Shown here in pieces: positions 19,098 through 27,002 of a stretch of DNA of 64,000 nucleotides. The notes under the pieces are model-generated. The model ran no database searches and was not told where the DNA came from. It saw nothing but the letters and a program-made list of their open reading frames with translations. Source of the DNA: Caballeronia sp. TF1N1. Lineage in GTDB: Bacteria; Pseudomonadota; Gammaproteobacteria; Burkholderiales; Burkholderiaceae. Location: positions 310,001 through 374,000 of the forward strand of contig NZ_CP084627.1 in assembly GCF_022878925.1 (NCBI RefSeq), in the 5' to 3' direction. Made by a program: the position numbers and the translations under genes. Position 1 is the first letter of the stretch. The number at the start of each line of letters is the position of its first letter.

Positions 19098-19311
19098 AAC
19101 GCCCCTAAAAGGTCAAAAATGCGGCGGGCAAGAATACGCGTGACGCGTCGGCGCGTCGAATATACGCGTCGTTGCCCTTAGCCGGTCCTGTCGATCGATT
19201 CTACCGGTTCGGGGCCATATCCGCCGTGGGCGTGCGTCTGGGCGTAGTCGTCTGCATGATATCGTCGAGCGAATTTGTTTGGACTACCGATGTGCAACGA
19301 GGAGTGATCAA

Positions 19312-19920
19312 ATGAAATCAGGCTTTCGCGCGCTTTCTCTCTTTCCGATGACGGCAATCGTCGTGGCGTCCGGCACCGCTTTCGCTCAGACCAACGACGC
19401 ATTGACGAACCAGGCGCGGCAGGTCATCGGCGCGGCGCAGCCTATCCACGTTCAAGCCGTCATCACGGGCATAGACCCGTCGACGCGCACGCTCATCGTG
19501 CATGGTCCGCGTGGCGATTCGACAGTGCTCGTCAATAAGGAAGTGACGGGTTTCGATCAGCTTCATGTCGGCGACAAGGTCGATGTCCAGTACAAGAACG
19601 CTTTGGTTTCGAACGTGGAAAAGGTAACGGGCAAGGATCAGGGCCTGCGTAAGCGCGTGGACACGCAAACCTATTCGCCCGCTTCGGGCGCGAATGGCGC
19701 AAGCGGCTTCGATTCCTCGCGTCAGGTCGAGATTCTCGCCACGGTCGTGAGGGTCGACAAGAAGCATCACACCGTCACGCTGCGCGGACCGTGGCGCACC
19801 GAGACCATGGACCTTCCGCCCGATGTCGCAGCCGACAACCTCAAGAAGGGCGACACCGTGCATGCGGTGTTCGTTTCCGCGGCCGCGGTGAAAGTGACGC
19901 CCGTCGCGGCATCGAAATGA
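19312..19920 (+). CDS. Exported two-repeat beta-rich protein, paralogous layout to 17387
   Basis: A 202-residue protein with a signal peptide (MKSGFRALSLFPMTAIVVAS, cleavage after AFA near residue 24). GAGGAG lies seven bases before the ATG at 19312. Two units repeat: VQAVITGIDPSTRTLIVHGP near residue 46 and ILATVVRVDKKHHTVTLRGP near residue 143, each ending with a GD-V element (HVGDKVDVQYKNAL; KKGDTVHAVFV). The same unit layout is seen in the gene at 17387. This suggests a shared origin, with a beta-rich fold exported to the periplasm. No catalytic residues are evident. A hairpin follows the stop directly. Confidence 0.7.
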   Translation: MKSGFRALSLFPMTAIVVASGTAFAQTNDALTNQARQVIGAAQPIHVQAVITGIDPSTRTLIVHGPRGDSTVLVNKEVTGFDQLHVGDKVDVQYKNALVSNVEKVTGKDQGLRKRVDTQTYSPASGANGASGFDSSRQVEILATVVRVDKKHHTVTLRGPWRTETMDLPPDVAADNLKKGDTVHAVFVSAAAVKVTPVAASK

Positions 19921-19958
19921 GCGAAGGCCCCGGCGTTAAACACGCGCGGGGCCTTCGC
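19921..19958 (+). terminator. Probable terminator hairpin after exported protein gene
   Basis: GCGAAGGCCCCG at 19921-19932 pairs perfectly with CGGGGCCTTCGC at 19947-19958 across a 14-base loop. It begins right after the stop codon at 19918-19920 and lies between two converging genes, so it could serve both. There is no clear T run on either side, so rho-independence is uncertain. Confidence 0.6.
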
Positions 19959-19978
19959 TCGGTGCATCGGCTAAAAAA

Positions 19979-21439
19979 TCAGACCTGCAGGCACAGATAC
20001 TTGATGACGACGTAATCGTCGATGCCATAGTGCGAGCCTTCACGGCCCAGTCCCGATTGCTTGACGCCGCCGAACGGCGCGACTTCGTTCGAGATCAGGC
20101 CGGTGTTGATTCCGACCATGCCGTATTCGAGCGCTTCCGCCACGCGCCACACGCGTGCAATGTCGCGGCTGTAGAAGTATGCGGCGAGTCCGAATTCGGT
20201 GTCGTTGGCCAGGCGAATGGCTTCGTCGTCGGAAGAGAATTTGAAAATCGGCGCGAGCGGGCCGAACGTCTCTTCTTTCGCCACTTGCATGGCCGGCGTG
20301 ACGCCGGTAAGCACGGTCGGCTGGAAAAAACCGTGGCCGAGCGCATGCCGCTTGCCGCCGGCCGTCAGCGTCGCGCCTTTGGCCAGCGCATCCTCGATAT
20401 GCGCTTCCACCTTCTTCACCGCCGCTTCGTTGATGAGCGGGCCAAGCAACACACCGTCGTCCGTGCCGCGTCCAACCTTCAGGTCGCCTACAGCCGTCGC
20501 CAGTTTCGCGGCGAACTCGTCGTAGACGCGCTCGTGCACATAGAAGCGATTCGTGCACACGCACGTCTGACCGCTATTGCGATACTTCGATGCAATCGCG
20601 CCTTGCACCGCCGCGTCGATATCGGCGTCTTCGAACACGAGGAAGGGCGCGTTGCCACCGAGTTCCAGCGTGACTTTCTTGACCGTGGGCGCGCTTTGCG
20701 CCATCAGGAGACGGCCTACCGCCGTCGAGCCTGTGAACGAGAGCTTGCGCACGGTCGGGTTGCCCGTCATTTCGCCGCCGATGGCTTTTGGGTCGCCGGT
20801 CAGCACGCTCAACACGCCCTTCGGCACGCCCGCGCGCTCCGCGAGCACGGCCAGCGCGAACGCGGAGAAGGGCGTGGCTTCGGCCGGCTTCACGACGATA
20901 GGACAGCCCGCCGCCAGCGCCGGACCGACCTTGCGCGTGATCATCGCTGCCGGGAAGTTCCACGGCGTGATCGCCGCGCACACGCCGATTGGTTCCTTCG
21001 TCACGACAATGCGCTTGTCCGCGGCGGGCGTGGCGAGCGTGTCGCCCGCCACGCGCTTGCCTTCTTCGGCGAACCATTCGATGAACGAAGCCGCGTAGAC
21101 GATCTCGCCCTTCGCTTCGGCGAGCGGTTTGCCTTGTTCGGTCGTGAGGATGAGCGCAAGGTCGTCGGCGTTGGCGATCATCAGGTCGTACCAGCGGCGC
21201 ATGATGACCGCGCGTTCCTTCGCGGTTTTCTTGCGCCATTCGGGCCACGCGGCGTTGGCGGCCGCGATGGCGCGGCGTGTTTCGCTCGCGCCCATTTGCG
21301 GAACGGCGCCGAGCGACTCGCCGTTCGCTGGATCGAGCACGTCGAAGGTGGCGCCGTCATCGGCTTGCTGCCATTCACCAGCGATATACGACGCGTGACG
21401 AAGCAGTGCCGGGTCCTTGAGTTGGTCTTTGAGGCTCAT
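19979..21439 (-). CDS. gabD: NAD(P)-dependent succinate-semialdehyde dehydrogenase
   Basis: A 486-residue aldehyde dehydrogenase that oxidises succinate semialdehyde to succinate. Catalytic residues are visible: E259 in KVTLELGGNAPFLVF, and C293 in NSGQTCVCTNRF, with the neighbouring C295 typical of GabD. The cofactor loop is KLSFTGSTAVGRLL, and the Rossmann and substrate-gating stretch ITPWNFPAAMITRKVGPALA is conserved. ATG 21439 starts MSLKDQLKDPALLRHASYIA, with AAGGA about eleven bases upstream. It lies 62 bases downstream of gabT in the same direction. The two enzymes together convert GABA to succinate for the TCA cycle. Confidence 0.95.
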   Translation of the reverse strand: MSLKDQLKDPALLRHASYIAGEWQQADDGATFDVLDPANGESLGAVPQMGASETRRAIAAANAAWPEWRKKTAKERAVIMRRWYDLMIANADDLALILTTEQGKPLAEAKGEIVYAASFIEWFAEEGKRVAGDTLATPAADKRIVVTKEPIGVCAAITPWNFPAAMITRKVGPALAAGCPIVVKPAEATPFSAFALAVLAERAGVPKGVLSVLTGDPKAIGGEMTGNPTVRKLSFTGSTAVGRLLMAQSAPTVKKVTLELGGNAPFLVFEDADIDAAVQGAIASKYRNSGQTCVCTNRFYVHERVYDEFAAKLATAVGDLKVGRGTDDGVLLGPLINEAAVKKVEAHIEDALAKGATLTAGGKRHALGHGFFQPTVLTGVTPAMQVAKEETFGPLAPIFKFSSDDEAIRLANDTEFGLAAYFYSRDIARVWRVAEALEYGMVGINTGLISNEVAPFGGVKQSGLGREGSHYGIDDYVVIKYLCLQV

Positions 21440-21500
21440 TTGCTTGCGATTCCTTCTTGAGATTTCTGCATTCAGCATACGACGAAGGGGCGAACCGTGC

Positions 21501-22826
21501 TCAAGCCGCGGCGGCGATGGTTTCGCTCAACACTTCGTCGAGAATGCCGAGGGCTTCGTCGAATATAGGCTCCTGGATCGTGAGGGGAAACAGGAAGCGC
21601 ACGACGTTGCCGTACACGCCGCACACGAGCAGTAACAAACCGCGTTCCAGCGCGCGCGCCTGCACGCGCCTGGCGAAATCGGCATCGGGTTCGTGCGTGC
21701 CGGGCTTGCAGAACTCGGCGGCGATCATGGCGCCCGGACCGCGCACATCGGCGATCTGCGGCACGTCCCGACGAATCGCTTCGAGCTTCGCTTTCAGCTT
21801 GTCGCCGAGCGTGTTGGCGCGTTCGCAGAGTTGCTCTTCGTCGATGATATCGAGCACCGCGTGCGCCGCCGCCACCGCGAGCGGATTGCCCGCGTAAGTT
21901 CCGCCGAGACCGCCTGGCGCCGCGCTGTCCATGATGTCCGCGCGGCCCACGACGCCCGATAGCGGCATGCCGCCCGCGAGACTCTTCGCGATCGTCATGA
22001 GATCGGGAACCACGTCGTAATGCTCCATCGCGAAGAGTTTGCCGGTGCGCGCGAATCCCGTCTGCACCTCGTCGGCGATCAGCAGAATGCCGTGCTCGTC
22101 GCAGATCCGGCGCACGCCGCGCACGAAGTCCGCGGGCGCCGGATTGAAGCCGCCTTCGCCTTGCACGGGTTCGAAGATGATCGCCGCGACGCGCTTGGCT
22201 TCGATATCCGCCTTGAACAGATGCTCGATGGCGCGCAGCGAGTCCGCCACCGATACGCCGTGCAGTGCGTTGGGAAACGGCGCGTGATAGACGTCGGCGG
22301 GGAACGGCCCGAAACCGATCTTGTACGGCGCGACCTTGCCGGTGAGCGCCATGCCCATCATCGTGCGGCCGTGAAAGCCGCCCGTGAAGGCGATCACGCC
22401 GGGCCGCCCGGTTGCCGCGCGCGCGATTTTCACGGCGTTTTCGACGGCCTCCGCGCCGGTCGTGAAGAACGCGGTCTTCTTCGGCGCTTGACCGGGCGCA
22501 CGGGCGCTAATTTTTTCCGCGAGCGAAACGTAAGATTCATAAGGCACGATCTGATAGGCCGTATGTGTGAAGCAGTCGAGTTGCGCGCGCATGGCCTCGA
22601 CGATCTTAGGATGCCGATGCCCCGTGTTGCACACCGCGATGCCCGCCGCGAAGTCGATGAAGCGTCGGCCTTCGACGTCCCAGAGTTCCGCGTTCTCGGC
22701 GTGCGCCGCGTAGAAGTCGCACATCACGCCGACGCCGCGCGGCGTGGCGGCATTCTTGCGGGCCTGAAGGTCCGCGTTGGTGGCCCGAGTGACGATGGCG
22801 GGCGAAGTTTGAGGAAGTTTGGACAC
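21501..22826 (-). CDS. gabT: 4-aminobutyrate--2-oxoglutarate transaminase
   Basis: A 441-residue class-III aminotransferase transferring the amino group of GABA to 2-oxoglutarate. PLP-site residues are D252 in ILLIADEVQTGFARTG and the Schiff-base lysine K281 in TIAKSLAGGMPLSGVVG. FFTTGAEAVENAVKIARA near residue 120 is the phosphate-binding region. The start is GTG at 22826, with AAGGAG nine bases upstream. Co-directed with gabD. The upstream 250 bases contain repeated AGAGCC elements that may be an operator. No MocR/GabR-type regulator gene, common next to gabT, is present on either side. Confidence 0.95.
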   Translation of the reverse strand: MSKLPQTSPAIVTRATNADLQARKNAATPRGVGVMCDFYAAHAENAELWDVEGRRFIDFAAGIAVCNTGHRHPKIVEAMRAQLDCFTHTAYQIVPYESYVSLAEKISARAPGQAPKKTAFFTTGAEAVENAVKIARAATGRPGVIAFTGGFHGRTMMGMALTGKVAPYKIGFGPFPADVYHAPFPNALHGVSVADSLRAIEHLFKADIEAKRVAAIIFEPVQGEGGFNPAPADFVRGVRRICDEHGILLIADEVQTGFARTGKLFAMEHYDVVPDLMTIAKSLAGGMPLSGVVGRADIMDSAAPGGLGGTYAGNPLAVAAAHAVLDIIDEEQLCERANTLGDKLKAKLEAIRRDVPQIADVRGPGAMIAAEFCKPGTHEPDADFARRVQARALERGLLLLVCGVYGNVVRFLFPLTIQEPIFDEALGILDEVLSETIAAAA

Positions 22827-22873
22827 GGCGAAGTTCTCCTTGGGGCGCGGCGCGCGGTTGCATCAGTCGGATT

Positions 22874-22940
22874 CAGAGCCGACTATAGTTAAATTTGGCT
22901 CTCCTGGTCAGAGCCATTCCGATGCATCCAATGGAGCCAA
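22874..22940. promoter_or_regulatory. Candidate operator: repeated AGAGCCA elements upstream of gabT
   Basis: Between divergent gabT and the M20 gene lies a perfect inverted repeat, TGGCTCT (22896-22902) and AGAGCCA (22910-22916), with a seven-base spacer. Two more same-direction copies flank it: CAGAGCC at 22874-22880 and GGAGCCAA at 22933-22940. Direct plus inverted copies of a short motif upstream of gab genes are what a MocR/GabR or similar dimeric regulator would bind. The identity of the regulator is an inference. Confidence 0.5.
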
Positions 22941-23079
22941 TTCCACTTGGTTCGCCGCGATCCTAGCGATCGAAATTGGCAAAAAATCGCGCGGAACTGG
23001 CACGCGACGCGCGACTGGAGGATCATGTGCGCCGTTCGTGTTTCCGTTTTCCGTTTCGATTCAGCCAAGGTTCCTGCAA

Positions 23080-24264
23080 ATGACCCGACTCTTCACCGAA
23101 CTCGCCGATCTTTCCGACGATGCGCCCGCGTTGCGCGAGATCCGTCACGACATCCACCGCCATCCCGAACTCTCGTTCGAGGAGACGCGCACCTCGGCGC
23201 TCGTCGCGCAGAAGCTCGAAGAGTGGGGTTGGGAAGTGAGCCGGGGAATCGCCGGAACGGGTGTCGTCGGCACGCTGACGGCGGGCGATGGCACGAAGCG
23301 CATCGGCCTGCGCGCCGACATGGACGCGCTGCCGATTCACGAGCAGACCGGCAAGCCGTACGCGAGCGAGTCGCCGGGCAAGATGCACGCGTGCGGCCAC
23401 GACGGCCATACGACCATGCTGCTCGGCGCGGCACGGCATCTAGCGCGCACGCGGCGTTTCAATGGCACGGTGCATCTGTATTTTCAGCCGGCGGAAGAGC
23501 ACGGTTTGCCGAGCGGCGCGCAACGCATGATCGCGGAGGGGCTCTTCGAGCGCTTTCCTTGCGATGCCGTATTCGGTGTGCACAACCATCCGGGCGTCGC
23601 GCCCGGCACGTTCCTGTTTCGCAAGGGGCCGTTCATGGCGGCGTGCGATCAGGTGTCGATCGAGATCGAAGGCGTGGGCGGGCATGCGGCGCGTCCGCAT
23701 TTGAGCGTCGATCCGGTGGTGGTGACGGCGAGCATCGTGATGGCTTTGCAGACTATCGTCGCGCGCAATGTCGATCCCGCGCAACCGGCCGTCGTCACGG
23801 TCGGCTCGATGCACGCGGGCACGGTCAACAACGTGATTCCGAATCGCGCGACGCTCGAACTGTCGGTGCGCTCGTTCAGCAAGCCGGTGCGTGAGTTGCT
23901 CAAGCGCCGTATCTGCGAACTCGTGGATGCGCAGGCGGCGAGCTACGGCGCAAAGGCGACGATCAAGTATCTGGAAGGCTATCCGGTGGTCGTCAATTCG
24001 GATGCCGAAACGGAATTCGCGGCGCAGGTGGCGCGCGAGTTGGTGGGTGCCGAGCACGTGGTCGACCACACGGATTTGCTGATGGGCAGCGAGGACTTCG
24101 CGTTCATGCTGCAGGCGCGGCCGGGGACGTTTTTGCGCATCGGCAACGGCGCGGGCGAGGACGGTTGCATGGTTCACAACCCGCACTACGATTTCAACGA
24201 CAGGAATCTGCCGGTCGGGGCGGCTTATTGGGCGCGATTGGTGGAGCGGTTTTTGGCGCAATGA
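23080..24264 (+). CDS. M20 family amidohydrolase (hippurate hydrolase type)
   Basis: A 394-residue metal-dependent amidohydrolase of the M20D branch, which removes N-acyl groups from amino acids. The metal-binding motif is KMHACGHDGHTTMLLGAARHL, with C105, H107 and D108, and the acidic pair is in LYFQPAEEHGLPSGAQRM near residue 135. The dimerisation domain starts at VSIEIEGVGGHAARPH. The last metal-ligand region is LMGSEDFAFMLQARPG. The start ATG at 23080 has AAGG about nine bases upstream; the frame is open further upstream without conserved sequence. It is divergent from gabT and may share the operator there. Confidence 0.92.
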   Translation: MTRLFTELADLSDDAPALREIRHDIHRHPELSFEETRTSALVAQKLEEWGWEVSRGIAGTGVVGTLTAGDGTKRIGLRADMDALPIHEQTGKPYASESPGKMHACGHDGHTTMLLGAARHLARTRRFNGTVHLYFQPAEEHGLPSGAQRMIAEGLFERFPCDAVFGVHNHPGVAPGTFLFRKGPFMAACDQVSIEIEGVGGHAARPHLSVDPVVVTASIVMALQTIVARNVDPAQPAVVTVGSMHAGTVNNVIPNRATLELSVRSFSKPVRELLKRRICELVDAQAASYGAKATIKYLEGYPVVVNSDAETEFAAQVARELVGAEHVVDHTDLLMGSEDFAFMLQARPGTFLRIGNGAGEDGCMVHNPHYDFNDRNLPVGAAYWARLVERFLAQ

Positions 24265-24279
24265 GCAGCCGACGATCCG

Positions 24280-24355
24280 AAACCGCACCACGATTTCGGT
24301 GACGAGAATCTGCTGGTCGGAACGGCTTATCGGGCGCGGTTCGTGGAGCGGTTTA
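24280..24355 (+). pseudogene. Relic of a second M20 amidohydrolase 3' end
   Basis: Just past the stop of the M20 gene, bases 24280-24355 repeat the gene's own 3' end (24178-24253) at an offset of 102 bases, in the same reading frame. The gene ends NPHYDFNDRNLPVGAAYWAR then LVERFLAQ; the relic reads PHHDFGDENLLVGTAYRARF then VERFKSK. The two differ at roughly a quarter of positions, so the copy is old or came from a diverged second gene. There is no start codon or upstream part, so it is not a working gene. A tandem duplication or recombination between two M20 genes is the likely origin. Confidence 0.8.
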
Positions 24356-24485
24356 AGAGTAAGCGGCCGATAATTCAGCCTTGGAGCGATCGCCGTCACT
24401 ATGCAAGCGACGGCGAGACTCGCTTCGGCCATTCAAGAAGCAGCGCGCGCGACTCACACCTTCACCACCCGCGCCGATGCACTCC

Positions 24486-26036
24486 TCAAGCCGGCAAATG
24501 AAAACTGCCGATTGCCTCTCGCAACCCATCCACCTGATCCTTCAATGAATGCGCCGCAGCCGCTGCTTCTTCCACTAGCGCCGCGTTCTGCTGCGTGACC
24601 TGATCCATCTCGACGACTGCGCGATTCACCTGCTCGATGCCCGCGCTCTGCTCGCGCGATGCATTGCTGATCTCATCGAGAATCTCGTTTACACGACGCA
24701 CCGACGACACGATCTCGCCCATCGTCGAACCGGCGTTCGTCACGAGCGACGCGCCTTCCTGCACCGTATGCGTCGACGTCTCGATCAGCGCCTTGATCTC
24801 CTTGGCCGCCGTCGCCGAACGTTGCGCGAGGCTGCGCACTTCCGCCGCCACGACCGCAAAGCCGCGTCCTTGCTCGCCCGCGCGCGCCGCTTCGACCGCC
24901 GCGTTCAACGCCAGGATGTTGGTCTGGAACGCAATGCCATCGATCACGCCGATAATGTCGCCAATCTGTTGCGAGCTTGCCGTGATACGCGTCATCGTGT
25001 TGATGACTTCGTCCACCACGCCGCTGCCGCGCGTCGCGACATCGGCGGCCTGACCCGCAAGGCGCGCGGCCTGCGCGGCGCTCTCGGCGTTGTTCTTCAC
25101 GTTGGCCGTCATCTGGTCCATGCTCGATGCGGTCTCGACCAGCGCGGCCGCTTGCTCCTCGGTGCGCTGCGACAGATCGGTGTTGCCCGCCGCGATTTCC
25201 GACGCGCCCACGTTGATGTTCTCCGTGCCGTTACGCACACGCGACACCGTCTCGACAAGGCCGAGCTGCATCACCGAAAGCGCGTGCAGGAGGCTCGATG
25301 TATCGCCGGCACGCACCGGCACGGCGGCCGTCAGATCGCCACGCGCAATGCGATGCGCCGCATCCACCGCGAGTTCCAGTTCGCCGCCCAGATTGCGCTT
25401 GATGCTGCGCAGAACGACAAGCATCGCGGCCGTCGCGATGGCGCCGAGCAGCATCGTGATGGCGAGCCAGCGCAGTGCGCTTGCATAGAATGCGCTCTGC
25501 ACGTCGTCCATATACATGCCGGTGACGACATACCAGTCCCACTGGCCGAAACGCTGCGCATACGAGAGCTTCGCCACGGGCTTGTCGCTGCCTGGCTTCG
25601 ACCACAGATAGCTGATGAAACCGCCGTCCGGCTGATCGCCCGCCTTGACGATATCGACGAACAAGTGATTGCCCGCCGGGTCGGTGTATCCCGAAAGATC
25701 CTGCCCGTTCATGGCGGGCTTGATCGGGTGCATGACCATTTTCGGCTTCGAATCGTTGATGGAAAGATAGCCATCCTTGCCGTAGCGGATCGCGCCGATG
25801 ACATCCAGCGCGCGCTTCTTGGCTTCTTCTTCGGTGAGGGTCTTGTTGGCGGCGAGCGCCGCGAAGTGCGTGACGACGGCATATGCCTCGCCGACCAGCG
25901 TCTTCAACTGTTCCTTGCGATCCTCGATCATCGACGTGCGGTTCTGCCACGCTCCGATAATGCCGATCGCAATCAAACCTATCCACAGCACGGCGATCAT
26001 CGAGCCGAGCTTTTTGTTCAACGTCATTCCATTCAT
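24486..26036 (-). CDS. Methyl-accepting chemotaxis protein with single Cache domain
   Basis: A 516-residue chemoreceptor. It has a first transmembrane helix at about 10-30 ([20 protein letters not shown]), a periplasmic sCache_2-type domain at about 35-185 ([35 protein letters not shown]), a second helix near 187-210, a HAMP domain near 211-265, and the signalling domain with the highly conserved hairpin tip [20 protein letters not shown] and [20 protein letters not shown]. The C-terminus ends [14 protein letters not shown] with no CheR/CheB pentapeptide. The ligand is probably a small organic acid, as for other sCache receptors, but this cannot be read from sequence. It is not next to che genes. 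Confidence 0.95.
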   Translation of the reverse strand: MNGMTLNKKLGSMIAVLWIGLIAIGIIGAWQNRTSMIEDRKEQLKTLVGEAYAVVTHFAALAANKTLTEEEAKKRALDVIGAIRYGKDGYLSINDSKPKMVMHPIKPAMNGQDLSGYTDPAGNHLFVDIVKAGDQPDGGFISYLWSKPGSDKPVAKLSYAQRFGQWDWYVVTGMYMDDVQSAFYASALRWLAITMLLGAIATAAMLVVLRSIKRNLGGELELAVDAAHRIARGDLTAAVPVRAGDTSSLLHALSVMQLGLVETVSRVRNGTENINVGASEIAAGNTDLSQRTEEQAAALVETASSMDQMTANVKNNAESAAQAARLAGQAADVATRGSGVVDEVINTMTRITASSQQIGDIIGVIDGIAFQTNILALNAAVEAARAGEQGRGFAVVAAEVRSLAQRSATAAKEIKALIETSTHTVQEGASLVTNAGSTMGEIVSSVRRVNEILDEISNASREQSAGIEQVNRAVVEMDQVTQQNAALVEEAAAAAHSLKDQVDGLREAIGSFHLPA

Positions 26037-26152
26037 TTGTGCGCCCCGCAGTCTTTTTACGTTGTCCTAGACGGTGCGGCGACGCGCGCGCCGCCGCATG
26101 CCCCTCTTACGGCATACGGCGCGGCAAATGTAGGGTGGGGGTTTCCCCGGTG

Positions 26153-26314
26153 TCAGAAACGCCGGATCGGGTCCTTGTCCGGCGGGGCATCGGGATGCTG
26201 CGGCTCGTCCGGGCGATGCCCCGGCGACGGCGGCGTGAGCGGATCGGCTTCCGGATCGCGGTTCGGATCGGCGATCGGATCGGGAACGGGACTGGTTTGC
26301 AGATCGAATTTCAT
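26153..26314 (-). CDS. Small Pro/Asp-rich protein (53 aa), unknown function
   Basis: ATG at 26314 opens 53 codons ending at TGA (26153-26155), with GGGA about six bases upstream. The product begins MKFDLQTSPVPDPIADPNRD and is dominated by Pro and Asp with a repeated 'P-D-P' pattern (DPNRDPEADPLTPPSPG, then DAPPDKDPIRRF). It is likely disordered. It begins 18 bases downstream of the heptosyltransferase-like gene's stop, in the same direction, so it may be its operon mate. No family recognised. Confidence 0.55.
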   Translation of the reverse strand: MKFDLQTSPVPDPIADPNRDPEADPLTPPSPGHRPDEPQHPDAPPDKDPIRRF

Positions 26315-26332
26315 GGGAATTCCCGAATGGCG

Positions 26333-26908
26333 TCAGGCCGCGTCGTGTTCGACCGGCATGTGCAGTGTGAAGGGCGTGCCGGGGTGCGCGCGCCGCGTAT
26401 CCGACAGTTCGGCGCGTGCCCGTTCGATGATGGCCTCGCTGTCCGTGCCGCGCGGATGCTCGTCGAGCACGATATGCGGCGTGCCGAGCGCACGTGCGGC
26501 GGCGGCGGGCGAAGGCGCGATGGCATCGTCGGAAAGGAGCAGGCGGGCGTCGGCGATCAGGCGCGGCAACGTGCGCGGCGCCACGGCGCCGGCCAGAAAA
26601 AGCGCGGCGGTTTGCATCGCGCCCAGGACGCCGGCCGTGCGCTCCGGATCGGGCGCGTCGCCGATGATCGCGATTTGCCAGCCGTCGGCGGTCAACTGAT
26701 CGGCAACGTCGGCGTATTGCTGCGCGGACCACGCGGGCGTCGCCTTGTGGCTGCCTGGATGAATCAGCACCAGACGCTCGCGCTCGATGCCGTGAAACGC
26801 CACGAGTTCGTCATATTGGGCGTCGGACAACGGCGAAGCGGCAGGCGAGTCCGCAATCAGCGAAGGCGCCAGGTCGTCGATCAGGGGAGAAAACGGGTTG
26901 GCTCGCAT
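26333..26908 (-). CDS. Heptosyltransferase-like (GT9) protein, C-terminal half only
   Basis: A 191-residue protein starting MRANPFSPLIDDLAPSLIAD, with AGGAG five bases upstream of the ATG at 26908, so this start is firm. The pattern RLVLIHPGSHKATPAWSAQQ, then YADVADQLTADGWQIAIIGD, and later ADARLLLSDDAIAPSPAAAA is the nucleotide-sugar-binding C-terminal half of family-9 glycosyltransferases such as ADP-heptose:LPS heptosyltransferases. Full enzymes are about 330-350 residues, so the acceptor-binding N-terminal half is missing. The usual G-x-x-H at the SDDAIAP site is not intact. It may be a truncated, non-catalytic or partner-dependent protein; an enzyme role is not supported. Confidence 0.6.
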   Translation of the reverse strand: MRANPFSPLIDDLAPSLIADSPAASPLSDAQYDELVAFHGIERERLVLIHPGSHKATPAWSAQQYADVADQLTADGWQIAIIGDAPDPERTAGVLGAMQTAALFLAGAVAPRTLPRLIADARLLLSDDAIAPSPAAAARALGTPHIVLDEHPRGTDSEAIIERARAELSDTRRAHPGTPFTLHMPVEHDAA

Positions 26909-27002
26909 CTGCGCTCCTGCAAGGCCGTGGCCTCGATGGAAAAATCGTGAAGTCGGCCAAGCGCGAGCACGGGACATGCCCGGCCGCGCCTCACGCCGGG
27001 AT

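Noticed and set aside
17916..19181. 421-codon open frame opposite the metallophosphoesterase
   Set aside because: Antisense to a gene with full metal-ligand motifs; its product is Arg/Glu/His-rich low-complexity sequence.
20030..21460. 476-codon open frame opposite gabD
   Set aside because: It lies entirely antisense to a well-supported gene, is Arg-rich with no domain or ribosome site, and is the usual shadow of high-GC coding sequence.
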